Shown piece after piece: positions 37,625 to 46,802 of a stretch of DNA of 64,000 bases; position 1 is the first letter of the stretch; the number at the start of each line of letters is the position of its first letter. The position numbers were made by a program, and so were the translations under genes. Under the pieces are notes generated by a model, which was given only the letters and a program-made list of their open reading frames with translations, made no database searches and had not been told where the DNA came from. The stretch covers positions 6,309,001 through 6,373,000 of the forward strand of contig NZ_CP108370.1 in the NCBI RefSeq assembly GCF_035953295.1, in the 5' to 3' direction. This stretch comes from Streptomyces sp. NBC_01335 (GTDB lineage: Bacteria > Actinomycetota > Actinomycetes > Streptomycetales > Streptomycetaceae).

Positions 37625-37799
37625 GTCCGGTGCTGGGCAGGAGTTGCGGATTCCGAAGAGGCAGGCCAGGCCGTCGTAGGCGTTGCCCCTGTCGAGGAAG
37701 AGATCGATGTTGCCCCCCCCATACAGCGTCCTCGTCGTCGGGACCCCATAGGCGGGCCCCTCGTCGGCATTCGATCATTCCGCTCACGTCGGTCGACAT
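37625..37799 (-). pseudogene. Decayed fragment of a conserved hypothetical gene
   Basis: From ATG 37799 the minus strand reads VSGMIECRRGARLWGPDDED, and after a run of eight G (complement of 37713-37720) a different frame continues NIDLFLDRGNAYDGLACLFG and IRNSCPAP. Joined, these look like the start of one actinobacterial protein whose frame was broken at the homopolymer. The rest is missing. The 300 bp around 37623-37948 hold nothing else. Confidence 0.5.
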
Positions 37800-37948
37800 G
37801 GAGTGATCCCGCCTGTGCAGGCAGGAGTCGGCACCTCTGTTTCGCGGACTCGCGCGCTACCGGTCGAGTAGGAAGCCGGCCGCCCCACCGAGGCCTCGAC
37901 TACGGCCCCCAGCACGCTCCACTCGCCAACTGAAGCACTCAGAGGTCG

Positions 37949-39481
37949 TCACACGGCGGCGGAGCAGACGAGGATTCGGCCGTCGCGGGTCCCGACGAGG
38001 AGCCGGCCCGATGGGGTGACGGAGAGCGCCGTGGGGATGACGGACACGTCTCCGAGGGTGAGGTGGTATCGCCGGAGCACGGTGCCGTCGGCGAGGCTGA
38101 GAGCGACGATCTCGCCGCCGTCGTAGGCGGTGAAGACCCTGCTCGCGTCGGCGGTCAGCGCGGTAGCGGAGCGGTCGGTGCGGAATACCCATCGAGGTGA
38201 CCCGTCCGAGGCTTCGCGTCGGACGACGAACGAGTCACCGGGCCGACGCCGCTGCCGGAAGACCCTGCCCGCGTGGACCAGGCTCCCGTCGGCGGCCTCC
38301 ACGCCGGGCCCACCGAAGTGTTCTTCCTCGGGAACCCAGGAATAGGGGAACAGCCGTCGCACGTCCTCTCGCGCCGGCTCGACCGGTCGGCCAGACCCTC
38401 GTCCGGACTTGAGCTCGGCCGTGGCCACCCAAGGGACTCCGGGGTGTGAACGCCGAGTGCCCGCCTGCTTCACGTAGGACAGGAACCAGGTGCGGCTGGC
38501 GTTCCGGACGCGCAGGGGAGTTCTGCCGGAGACGGGTACACCCTGGACCCAGTACCCGGCGGGGGCGAGGGCCGGTTCACCGTCCGCCGCACTCGACAGC
38601 GATACGTAGCCGGACGGTGCGACCTGGTCCACTTGCGCACCGTCCGCCAGAGACAGCCGGACCACGGACTGCGGGCGCCGGTCGTGTCTTTCGGGGCGTA
38701 CGAGAGAGACCCAGGCTGAGCTCTCGTCCCGGGCCACGGCAATCTCGCGGCCCCCTTCTTCGTCCGGGACGGCCCATGCCCGTTCCCCCGACGGAAGCCA
38801 GCACTCCAACTGCACTCCGCCGAGCGTGGCGAGGATCCGGCCGTCCGAGAGTTCCTCCACTGCCTGAACAGCGAGACGGGGCTCCCAGTCCGGCCCGAGC
38901 TCGGTCACCAGCCGATACGCGGCCGCCCTGCCATCGGGACGGGGCGCCGGCACTCGGGGGCCGGCCAGCTCGTTGGGCGTGATGGACCTGGGCGGCACCA
39001 AGCTCCAGTCGGACCGGCGTACCACGGCGGTGTGACCGTGCGTGTGCGCCTCCTTGTCCTGCCAGACATCAGACGGGGCCATCAGCATGCGAAATCGCTG
39101 CTCGTCGAGCCACTCCAGGTCCAGGACCTGACGCCCGTCCCCGTGCTCGAAGGCCGAGATGGACGTTCCCGTCTTCAGGTTGAGCAGAAGCAGGTCACCG
39201 CAGAAGAAGTACCCGCCGTCGTAGGAACCAGTTCCGACGGCGAGCAACGGCAGGGTGGGGTGGAAGGCCATCGCTTGGACTCCGAGGCGAGAGCGGATCT
39301 GTGCGCGGCAGGACAGGGTGGCGGTGTCGTAGATTCCGACTGTCGGGTGATCGGAGGAGCCGTGCGTACCCGCCACAGCGAGCAGCTCCCTCCGTCCGTC
39401 AGCCACGGCAAGGGCGGGGTGGCCGATCTCGGCGAAGGAGCGGTCGCCAAGAATCCGGTCGATGGAGAACGAGTAGGTCAT
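37949..39481 (-). CDS. Large cytoplasmic beta-propeller protein
   Basis: A 510-residue protein without signal peptide, built of WD40/PQQ-like blades: VGIYDTATLSCRAQIRS, MAFHPTLPLLAVGTGS, DLLLLNLKTGTSISAFEHGD, RWVFRTDRSATALTADASRVF, IVALSLADGTVLRRY, LSVTPSGRLLVGTRDGRIL. The middle (residues 150-350) is less regular. The ATG at 39481 (MTYSFSIDRILGD) lacks a strong ribosome site but begins the conserved-looking part. Function unknown; probably a scaffold. It stands alone, with remnants downstream and a 448-bp gap upstream. Confidence 0.65.
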   Translation of the reverse strand: MTYSFSIDRILGDRSFAEIGHPALAVADGRRELLAVAGTHGSSDHPTVGIYDTATLSCRAQIRSRLGVQAMAFHPTLPLLAVGTGSYDGGYFFCGDLLLLNLKTGTSISAFEHGDGRQVLDLEWLDEQRFRMLMAPSDVWQDKEAHTHGHTAVVRRSDWSLVPPRSITPNELAGPRVPAPRPDGRAAAYRLVTELGPDWEPRLAVQAVEELSDGRILATLGGVQLECWLPSGERAWAVPDEEGGREIAVARDESSAWVSLVRPERHDRRPQSVVRLSLADGAQVDQVAPSGYVSLSSAADGEPALAPAGYWVQGVPVSGRTPLRVRNASRTWFLSYVKQAGTRRSHPGVPWVATAELKSGRGSGRPVEPAREDVRRLFPYSWVPEEEHFGGPGVEAADGSLVHAGRVFRQRRRPGDSFVVRREASDGSPRWVFRTDRSATALTADASRVFTAYDGGEIVALSLADGTVLRRYHLTLGDVSVIPTALSVTPSGRLLVGTRDGRILVCSAAV

Positions 39482-39853
39482 GGGAGCGATCTTCGCAACG
39501 CCCTGCGCAGGACAGAAATGAAATCCCGGCCTACGAGCCGCCGGCGACCTCGGCCCACAGGCGCAGCCGTGGGCGGCGGCATGCACGCCCAGGCGTGACG
39601 CTCAAGGTGCCAGCTCAAGCGCTCACTCGCCAAATGAGGCGCTCAGTCACCGTATGTGATGCCCGCCGTTGGAGGCTCCGCCTTCAGTGTTCGAGGTCGA
39701 GGTGGTCGACGTCGTTGATCTCCACGTCCGGCAGTCCCGTGGCGCGGCCACCGCCCGTCCGCAACCCAACCCCATGGCGGCCAGCCCCACGACCCCACCT
39801 GACAAAGCCCTACCGGCCCTTGCCACCGACCGTGTGACGGTGGGGAGCCGAAC
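39482..39853. other. Gap without an intact gene
   Basis: No gene with start and ribosome site. On the minus strand, a short frame reads ATGLPDVEINDVDHLDLEH before a stop at 39684-39686; it looks like the tail of a lost protein, but nothing upstream supports it. Confidence 0.4.
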
Positions 39854-39907
39854 GGCCGGAGGGGTGGTGGTGTCGGCGGATCCGCCGACACCACCACCCC
39901 TCCGGCC
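39854..39907. terminator. 54-bp perfect palindrome, probable bidirectional terminator
   Basis: The left arm 39854-39880 and right arm 39881-39907 are exact reverse complements (27 bp each), centred on GGATCC. The RNA would form an uninterrupted stem of about 25 bp. It sits 22 bp beyond the stop of the ABC transporter operon. Confidence 0.8.
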
Positions 39908-39929
39908 CGAGAACCACCCCTGCGCCGGC

Positions 39930-41645
39930 TCAGTCCCCGGTCACGGCTGCCATGGAGATACTCCAGAAATCGGCGTAACGGCCGCCGCGGAGCAGCAGTT
40001 CGTCATGGCTGCCCTCTTCCACGATCCGGCCGCCCTCCAGGAAGACGACGCGGTCGGCGCGTTGGACGGTCCGCATCCGGTGCGCCACCATCACCACCGT
40101 CCGGCCCGCCATCAGGCGCTCGATGCCCTCGTGGACGGCTGCCTCGTTCACCGGGTCGAGTGCGGAGGTCACCTCGTCCAGCAGCACGATGGGCGCGTTC
40201 TTCAGCAGGGCTCGCGCGATCGAGACCCGCTGGCGTTCACCGCCCGACAGGAGTGCGCCGCCCTCACCGACATGCGCCGCCCAGCCGCCGGGCAGTCGCT
40301 CGATCACCTGGTCCAGCCTTGCCGCGGTCGCCGCCGCCCGCACCTCGGACTCCTCGGCGTCGGGGCGGCCGAGACGGATGTTCTCCTCGATCGTGCCGTC
40401 GAAGAGGTACACGTTCTGGAAGACGATGGAGATCTGCTCCATCAACACGTCCGGGTCGATGGAGCGCACGTCCACACCGCCCACGCGCACCACGCCGGCG
40501 TCGACGTCGTAGAACCGCGCCAGCAGTTGGAGCAGGGTGGACTTGCCCGTGCCCGACGGTCCGACGACGGCAAGTCGCTGGCCCTGCGGTACGGACAGCG
40601 ACATCTCGTCGAGCACCGTGCGGTCTCCGTGCCGGAACACGACGGACTCCAGCTCCAGCTCGTGGCTCACCGGCCGGATCGGGTCGGTGGCCTCGGGCAG
40701 CGGCTCGGCGCGCAACACCGCGTCGAGTCCCGCCAGTACGGAGCGTGCGCCGCGGAGTTTGCCGCCGGTCTCCGACAGCGACAGCAGTGGATCCGCGCAG
40801 CGGGCCGCCAGTACCAGGATCGTCAGGACCTCCGCCACCCCGATGTCTCCTCCGAGTGCGAGGTAGGCGCCGAGGACCAGCAGTCCGGTGAACATCGCCT
40901 GCACCGTGAGCGTCAGGCCCAAGGTGCCGGGCAGTGACGACACGGTGGCCCGCCGGGACGCTCGCTGCACTCCCTGCAGTGCGTCGTCCAGCAGCCGGAA
41001 GCGCTCGTTGGTCCGACCGCCGGCCCGCAGTACGGGCTGGGCCTGCAGGAACTCGATGACCCGCCCGGTGGCCTCATGGTCGCGCTCGGTGCGCTCCGCG
41101 TCGCTGGCGGCCATCGCACGGCCCGTCCAGATCTGGATCGCCGCCACGACGGGTGCGGCGGCCAACGCGGCCAGCCCCAGCTGCCAGTTGAAGGCGAGCA
41201 TCACGGCGACGATCGTCAGCGGGGTCACCGATGCCGAGACGAACGGGCCCAGCAGATGCGCGATCACGCCCATCGCCTGGAGTACACCGCGACTGGCCAG
41301 CACCGACACCTCGCCCAGACGGCCGGCGCCGTACCAGCCGATCGGCAGTTTCGCCAGATGATCGCCGAACCGGTGGTACAGGCCACGCAACATCCCGGCC
41401 GCGACCAGGAATCCGGACAGGTCGCTGAGGTAGCGCAGCACCGCGTAGACGGCGACCGAGGCCCCGAAGCCGATCAGCCAGGGCCAGGCGTCGCCGGGGG
41501 TGGTGCCGAACAGTTCCCGCAGGACGGGGACGAGCAGGGCGTAGGACAGACCCTCCACGACCGCGGTCGTCGCCATCAGGGCCACGGTGCGACGCAGCGG
41601 GCCCGCGTACTCGCGCCCCAGCACGTGCAGCAGCAGTCGGATCAT
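39930..41645 (-). CDS. ABC transporter, fused membrane and ATPase domains (second of pair)
   Basis: Half-transporter of 571 residues: six hydrophobic segments over about residues 15-290, then the ATPase with Walker A GPSGTGKST, signature LLSGGERQRVS, Walker B IVLLDEVTSALDP and H-loop VAHRM. Its ATG overlaps the stop of the partner gene (ATGA), so the two form a heterodimer. The pair resembles the YbtP/YbtQ and IrtA/IrtB group, exporter-fold proteins that act in siderophore uptake. Here the adjoining cluster makes salicylate-derived metabolite, so import of the metal-bound product or export of the free product are both possible. Confidence 0.88.
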   Translation of the reverse strand: MIRLLLHVLGREYAGPLRRTVALMATTAVVEGLSYALLVPVLRELFGTTPGDAWPWLIGFGASVAVYAVLRYLSDLSGFLVAAGMLRGLYHRFGDHLAKLPIGWYGAGRLGEVSVLASRGVLQAMGVIAHLLGPFVSASVTPLTIVAVMLAFNWQLGLAALAAAPVVAAIQIWTGRAMAASDAERTERDHEATGRVIEFLQAQPVLRAGGRTNERFRLLDDALQGVQRASRRATVSSLPGTLGLTLTVQAMFTGLLVLGAYLALGGDIGVAEVLTILVLAARCADPLLSLSETGGKLRGARSVLAGLDAVLRAEPLPEATDPIRPVSHELELESVVFRHGDRTVLDEMSLSVPQGQRLAVVGPSGTGKSTLLQLLARFYDVDAGVVRVGGVDVRSIDPDVLMEQISIVFQNVYLFDGTIEENIRLGRPDAEESEVRAAATAARLDQVIERLPGGWAAHVGEGGALLSGGERQRVSIARALLKNAPIVLLDEVTSALDPVNEAAVHEGIERLMAGRTVVMVAHRMRTVQRADRVVFLEGGRIVEEGSHDELLLRGGRYADFWSISMAAVTGD

Positions 41646-43486
41646 CGACGTTCGTCTCCTTGCGGTACGCCACCGTGGGTTTCGGTCCCGCCGCCCGTCG
41701 CCGAATGGTGGGATTGCCAGAACGCGGCGAAACTGCCGCCCCGCGCGAGCAGTTCGGCGGGCCGGCCGCGCTCGACGATCTGCCCGTTCTCGAGCATCAC
41801 GACGGTGTCGGCGTCGGCGACCGTCTCGAGCCGGTGGGCGATGACCAGCACCGTCCGATCGCCCTGGAGCGTCGCCAGCGCACGGCGCACCGCCTGCTCG
41901 GTCTGCGGATCGGCGAAGGCGGTGGCCTCGTCGAGCACGAGCACCGGAGTGTCGGCGAGCAGTGCGCGTGCGATCGAGATCCGCTGTGCCTCGCCACCCG
42001 ACAACCCGGCGTCCTGACCGATCACCGACTCGTAGGCACGGGGCAGTTCGAGAATCCGTTCGTGGATGTTCGCCAGTTTCGCGGCGCGGACCACATCGTC
42101 GGGATCGGCGTGGGGGACGGCCAGGGCGATGTTCTCCGCGATCGTCGCGCGCAGCAGCCGAACGTCCTGGAAGACGAAGGAGACGGTCCGGTAGAGCTCC
42201 CGGCTGCCGAGTTCGCGCAGATCGACACCGCCCAGGACGATCGAGCCATGGGTCGGGTCGAAGAACCGCGGCAACAGCTTGACGAGCGTGGACTTCCCGC
42301 TTCCCGACGGCCCGACGAGCGCGGTGACCGTACCGGGTTCGAGCACCAGGTCGATTCCCCGCAGTACCTCGTGATCGTCCTCGTATCCGAACCGGACGTC
42401 GCGCAGTTCGACCCGGTGACCCCGCGGTACGCCGGGGTGCGCGGGCTCCGCCAAAGGCTGCTCCTGGAGCACCTCCTTGATCCGGCCGAGTGCGCGCCCG
42501 GCCCCCTGGAGGTCGTCGAAGCCGTGGCTGAGGGCTCCGATCGGGGCGGTCAGGCCCAGTCCGAGCAGCAGGAAAGGCAGGAGGTCGGCCGGGGCCAGAC
42601 TGCCACTCGTGATGAGGGGCGTACCGCCGAGCAGGACGACCAGCAGCACGAACGGGGGCGACAGCACCATCTGGATCGCGGCGCCGATCCTGGCGATACC
42701 GCGCACCCACCGGTGGAAGATGGCGCCGAAGTCGTCCGCGGCCGTGAGGAACTTGCGGTGGGCGCGCCGGGATCCGCCGAAGGCCTTCACCACCGCGATG
42801 CCCTGCACGAACTCGACGACGGAACTCGAGATCCGTCCCATGCCGCCGTCGAACTCCTGTTGTTCGCGCTTTCGGGCCGGGGTCTCCATCAGGGGGACCA
42901 GCGCCACGGCGGCCACCACCGGCACCAGGGTGATCAGGGTGAGCCGCCAGTCGATGGAGAACAGGTAGATCAGCGACGCGAGGGGGACCACGAAAGCGGC
43001 GGTGAGCTCGGCGGGGGCGTGGGCGATGAGCGGGTGCACGGCACTCACGTCCTCGCCGACCACCTTGGCCAGTTCACCGGTCCGGCGGCGGGAGAACCAG
43101 CCGATCGGCACGCGTCCCAGCCGCTCGGCGAGTCGTCGGCGAAACGCCAGTTGTACCCGTCCGTCCAGGACATGCCCGAGGGCGGACGACGTGGCCGTGA
43201 GCAGCAGACGGACGAACAGGCCCACCGCACCGGCGATCACGACGTTCCAGACGTGGTCGTGGTCGATCGGGCCGGAGGACAGCAGTGTCCGCCCCAGTTC
43301 GACAACGGCCAGCAGCGGCGCCAGCCCCGCCAGGGCGCCGATGACCTGAAGTATCACCACGGCCGCGAAGCTCCGGGTGTACGGGCGCAGCAACTGCTTC
43401 ATGTCCGTGCTCGGTTCCGCTGCGGGACCGGCATCCGGTAACGGTGCGGACCGCTCCAGCGCCTCCGCAGGGTCGATCGCGCTCAT
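41642..43486 (-). CDS. ABC transporter, fused membrane and ATPase domains (first of pair)
   Basis: Half-transporter of 614 residues, with a 30-residue acidic lead, six hydrophobic segments, and an ATPase domain: Walker A GPSGSGKST, signature GLSGGEAQRIS, Walker B VLVLDEATAFADP, H-loop IAHRLE. In the signature the usual SGGQ is SGGE in both partners. Start ATG 43486 follows GAAGGGA. It overlaps a short upstream reading frame by 4 bp (ATGA) and the partner gene downstream by 4 bp. Its likeness to YbtQ/IrtB-type siderophore transporters is family-level inference. Confidence 0.88.
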   Translation of the reverse strand: MSAIDPAEALERSAPLPDAGPAAEPSTDMKQLLRPYTRSFAAVVILQVIGALAGLAPLLAVVELGRTLLSSGPIDHDHVWNVVIAGAVGLFVRLLLTATSSALGHVLDGRVQLAFRRRLAERLGRVPIGWFSRRRTGELAKVVGEDVSAVHPLIAHAPAELTAAFVVPLASLIYLFSIDWRLTLITLVPVVAAVALVPLMETPARKREQQEFDGGMGRISSSVVEFVQGIAVVKAFGGSRRAHRKFLTAADDFGAIFHRWVRGIARIGAAIQMVLSPPFVLLVVLLGGTPLITSGSLAPADLLPFLLLGLGLTAPIGALSHGFDDLQGAGRALGRIKEVLQEQPLAEPAHPGVPRGHRVELRDVRFGYEDDHEVLRGIDLVLEPGTVTALVGPSGSGKSTLVKLLPRFFDPTHGSIVLGGVDLRELGSRELYRTVSFVFQDVRLLRATIAENIALAVPHADPDDVVRAAKLANIHERILELPRAYESVIGQDAGLSGGEAQRISIARALLADTPVLVLDEATAFADPQTEQAVRRALATLQGDRTVLVIAHRLETVADADTVVMLENGQIVERGRPAELLARGGSFAAFWQSHHSATGGGTETHGGVPQGDERR

Positions 43487-43761
43487 CGGGTTCCCTTCTT
43501 CTTGAAACGCGTTCGCATATGGACGAGATCCGCTGCGAGCGCCCGGCTCTTCGGCAGGCGCCGGTCCGGCGGACCGGGCGTGCGCGGCGTCCTCCCGACG
43601 ACCTCCATCAGTGCCCGCGCGACGCGGTCCTCGAACAGCCGGTCGGGACGGCGGCGCTCCGCCCCCCGTTCGCCTGCCGTGCGCAGCGCCGTGGGACCGA
43701 CACCCGTCGGGAGACCCGGTACGGAAACCCTCCAGTCGCTCTCCCGCTGAACACTTTCCAC
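43483..43761 (-). CDS. Truncated SAM-dependent methyltransferase (PPM/TIGR00027-like N-terminus)
   Basis: A 92-residue frame with GTG start and AAGGA 8 bases upstream. It reads VGPTALRTAGERGAE and then RRPDRLFEDRVARALMEVVG, the opening of the leucine-carboxyl-methyltransferase-like family, with MRTRF matching the family's next segment; then it ends abruptly in KKKGTR and stops at the ABC transporter start (ATGA). The SAM-binding fold is missing, so no methyl transfer is possible. It may persist as a leader frame coupling translation of the transporter pair, or it may just be debris. Confidence 0.6.
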   Translation of the reverse strand: MESVQRESDWRVSVPGLPTGVGPTALRTAGERGAERRRPDRLFEDRVARALMEVVGRTPRTPGPPDRRLPKSRALAADLVHMRTRFKKKGTR

Positions 43762-43920
43762 AGGCGTGTCCTTTCACGCGTCGTCGGCCGCGGCAGCGGG
43801 CGCCCGGGGCGACCGCGCCACCTTGGTGCCACGTGCCCTGCGATGTTCGCCAGTTCTGCGGGAAGACGCCAGACAGCTGCCCTCTAGTGCCGGATAGCGA
43901 CGTCAACTAGCCTTCCGCAG

Positions 43921-44925
43921 ATGGAATCCCATGATCTGGATGAGCTGGACCTCCGCCTCGTGCACGCCCTTCAGCTCGACGGGCGAGCACCGCTGAAGCA
44001 CGTCGCCGAGGTCCTGGGCGTGTCCGATCAAACCGTGGCGCGACGCTATCGCCGGCTGCGCGGGAACGGGGTGATGCGGGTGCTGGGACTGCCCGACGCC
44101 GCCCGCTTCGGCCACATCGAATGGCTCCTGCGGGTCCGCTGCACCCCGGATACCTCGGGCAGTGTCGCCGCCGCACTGGCGCGACGGGACGACACCACCT
44201 GGGTGAGTCTCACCGCCGGCGGTACGGAGATCGTGTGTCTCACACGTGCCACGCGTCGTGCGGACGGCGCGTCGCTGTTGCTCCAGAAACTCCCGCGTAC
44301 CCCCCGGGTGGTCGACATCTCCGCGCACTACCTCCTGCACACCTTCTTCGGGGGGCCCACGGGCTGGCACGGCAGGACCCGGGCCCTGACCGCCGAACAG
44401 GTCGAGCTGCTGCGGCCCCGGCTGCCCGAGCCGCCGCCGAAGGGAGTGCGCGTGCAGATGCGCGAGGGCGACAGCGACCTGTTCGCCGTGCTCGCCTCGG
44501 ACGGCCGGGCCGGTCACGCCGATCTGGCCACCGCCACGGGCTGGTCGGAGTCGACTGTCAGGCGTCGGATGGAGTACCTGCGCGAGATGGGGGCGCTGTT
44601 CTTCGACGTCGAGATCGACTCGGCGCTCCTCGGGTACGAGACCGAGGTCATGTTCTGGCTCACGGTGCCGCCGGCGGATCTGGTGAGCGTCGCCGAAGAG
44701 CTGTCCCAGCATCCCGAAGTGGGCTTCACGGCAGCCACGTCCGGGCCGTCGAATCTGGTGGCGATCGGCGTGTTCCGGGACATCGACGCGTTCTACGACT
44801 ACATGAGCACGCGGATCGGCGCGCTGAAGACCGTGAACCACATGGAGACCGCACCGGTGCTCCAGTCGATCAAACGGTCAGGACGTCTTGTTCCGACGAG
44901 GAGCCCACTTTTTCCTTCACGATAG
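43921..44925 (+). CDS. Lrp/AsnC-family regulator with duplicated domain
   Basis: A 334-residue regulator, twice the usual Lrp length. The first helix-turn-helix is LDELDLRLVHALQLDGRAPLK (to VSDQTVARRYRRLR), followed by a RAM-like ligand domain; a second helix-turn-helix (DLATATGWSESTVRRRMEYLRE) and second RAM-like domain (EVMFWLTVPPADLVSVAEEL) follow. Divergent from the ABC transporter operon across 159 bp, so it probably controls it and the MFS gene that follows 118 bp downstream. Two-domain Lrp proteins are common beside Streptomyces export genes; the ligand may be the pathway product or an amino acid. Confidence 0.85.
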   Translation: MESHDLDELDLRLVHALQLDGRAPLKHVAEVLGVSDQTVARRYRRLRGNGVMRVLGLPDAARFGHIEWLLRVRCTPDTSGSVAAALARRDDTTWVSLTAGGTEIVCLTRATRRADGASLLLQKLPRTPRVVDISAHYLLHTFFGGPTGWHGRTRALTAEQVELLRPRLPEPPPKGVRVQMREGDSDLFAVLASDGRAGHADLATATGWSESTVRRRMEYLREMGALFFDVEIDSALLGYETEVMFWLTVPPADLVSVAEELSQHPEVGFTAATSGPSNLVAIGVFRDIDAFYDYMSTRIGALKTVNHMETAPVLQSIKRSGRLVPTRSPLFPSR

Positions 44926-45043
44926 TTGCCTGGTCATCGATTTCCGTCACTTCGCCCGCCGTACGTGGGCACAGGGGCGCCGCGCTCGGAAGCTGGGTCC
45001 CGTCGAACGGGCCCGTGGGCTCTCGGATGTGGAAGGAGCTCGT

Positions 45044-46591
45044 ATGCGTAAATGGTGGCCCTTGGCAGCGATCAGCCTGGGAACCTTCATGCTGCTGGTG
45101 GACGTCACGATCGTGACCGTGGCGCTGCCCGACATGGCGAAGGATCTCGACACCACCCTCGCCGACCTCGAGTGGGTCGTCGACATCTACGCCCTGGCCT
45201 TGGCGGCCCTGTTGCTCGGGGTGGGCTCCTCCGCCGACCGGATCGGCCGCAAGAAGGTGTACCTCAGCGGACTGGTCGTTTTCACGGCGGCCTCGCTGGT
45301 GTGCGCCATCGCCCCGAACGCCGGGGTGCTGATCGCGGCCAGGGCGGTCCAGGGGCTCGGCGCCGCGGGCATGTTCGGTACGACGATCGCCCTGCTGGGC
45401 ATGCACTACAGCGGCCGGGAACGCGGCGTCGCCTTCGCCGTGTGGGGTGCCGCCAACGCCGTCGCGGCGGCGGCCGGCCCGGTGGTCGGCGGTCTGCTCA
45501 CCGAATACCTCGACTGGCGCTGGATCTTCTTCGTCAACCTGCCGGTCTGTCTGATCGCCGTCGTGATGACCGTGCGTGTCGTGCGCGAGGCGAAGTCCGC
45601 GGGCAGGCAGCGCGCGGACGTCCTCGGCACCCTCACCTTCACCGTGGCGAGCGGCGCGCTCACCTTCGCGTTGATCCACGCCCACTCCGACGGCTGGGGC
45701 GCGCCCCTCACGCTCGGCATGTTCGTACTCGCCGTGGTCGCGCTGGCACTCTTCCTCGTGGTCGAGTCGAGGCACGAGCACCCGATCCTCGACCTGTCCC
45801 TGTTCCGCAGGCCGACGTTCACCGGCATCATGCTCAGCGGACTGATCCTCCAGGGCGCGGCGTTCGCCTACCTGCTGTTCGAGTCACTGTGGATGCAGAC
45901 CGTCCTGGGCTACGGGCCCGTCAAGGCGGGCCTCTACATCCTGCCCATGTGCGGTGCCGCGTTCGTGGTCTCGACGCTGGCAGGCAAGTTCGGCCCGTTC
46001 CCGGCCCGGACGACCATGGGAGGGGGGCTGGCGCTGATCGCTCTCGGCTCCGCGCTCCAGACGATGCTCGACGCGGGATCCTCGGCCGACACCATCGTGG
46101 CCGGGCTCATCGTGTCCGGTATGGGCGTCGGCCTGGTGACGCCGAGCCTGGCGGCGGCGGCGCTGGCCTCCGTGCCGCCCGAGCGCGGAGGCATGGCGGG
46201 CGGCGCGGTCAACACGTTCCGGCAGCTGGGCTTCGCGCTGGGCATCGCGGTATTCGGCGCGATCTTCCAGTTCCGGATCGAGAGCGTGCTCCGGGACGAC
46301 GGCCGGGTGAACCAGGCGCACGAGACGGCCGTCGCGCTCAGTGGCGGACAGGCCCAGTCGATCATCTCGGGCTCCTCGGCCGGTGAACGCGTCGGGATGG
46401 AACATCTGGTGCGCGAGGCGTTCGCGTCCGGCCTGAACCTCATGCTCTGGGTGGCCGCCGCCCTCGGAGCGGTGGCCTCGGTGATCGCCTTCCTGACGGT
46501 CCGCCTGCCGGCGGGCGGCGCCGAGCAGCGGGCGGCGCCGACCGCCGGGGGCGCACCGGCGCGGGAGGCGCGGGCCGACGCCACGACGTAA
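45044..46591 (+). CDS. DHA2-family MFS drug exporter (14 TM)
   Basis: A 515-residue drug:proton antiporter of the EmrB/QacA family. Motif D1 LLVDVTIVTVALPDMAKDL, motif A LLLGVGSSADRIGRKKVYLSG, motif C GPVVGGLLTEYLDWRWIFFVNLP. About 14 hydrophobic segments. Start ATG 45044 after GGAAGGAG. It lies next to the Lrp-type regulator at the left border of the biosynthetic genes and is the most likely exporter or self-resistance pump for the product. Confidence 0.9.
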   Translation: MRKWWPLAAISLGTFMLLVDVTIVTVALPDMAKDLDTTLADLEWVVDIYALALAALLLGVGSSADRIGRKKVYLSGLVVFTAASLVCAIAPNAGVLIAARAVQGLGAAGMFGTTIALLGMHYSGRERGVAFAVWGAANAVAAAAGPVVGGLLTEYLDWRWIFFVNLPVCLIAVVMTVRVVREAKSAGRQRADVLGTLTFTVASGALTFALIHAHSDGWGAPLTLGMFVLAVVALALFLVVESRHEHPILDLSLFRRPTFTGIMLSGLILQGAAFAYLLFESLWMQTVLGYGPVKAGLYILPMCGAAFVVSTLAGKFGPFPARTTMGGGLALIALGSALQTMLDAGSSADTIVAGLIVSGMGVGLVTPSLAAAALASVPPERGGMAGGAVNTFRQLGFALGIAVFGAIFQFRIESVLRDDGRVNQAHETAVALSGGQAQSIISGSSAGERVGMEHLVREAFASGLNLMLWVAAALGAVASVIAFLTVRLPAGGAEQRAAPTAGGAPAREARADATT

Positions 46592-46680
46592 CGACCGTCC
46601 GACCGGACGCGCGGTCGGTGCAGGGCGAGCGTTCCGTCCCCCCGGCGCTCGCCGTCACCGACCGCAACACGCACCTGGAC

Positions 46681-46735
46681 CGTGTGCCGGAAGTCCCGCC
46701 TGTCCTTTGGCGGACAGCGCTACTTCCGGCACACG
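46681..46735. terminator. Long bidirectional terminator
   Basis: CGTGTGCCGGAAGT (46681-46694) and ACTTCCGGCACACG (46722-46735) form a perfect 14-bp outer stem, with an inner CTGTCC/GGACAG stem. It lies between the convergent MFS and SARP genes. Confidence 0.85.
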
Positions 46736-46802
46736 GCCCAGGAGCCGCACAGGGCCGCAGCACCGGGGATCAGTCGTTCGCCACGTACCGTTCCGCACCG
46801 CC

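Noticed and set aside
39643..39897. Small peptide gene ending DVEINDVDHLDLEH
   Set aside because: No start codon with a ribosome site in the same frame, and the frame crosses the 54-bp palindrome; treated as gap sequence.
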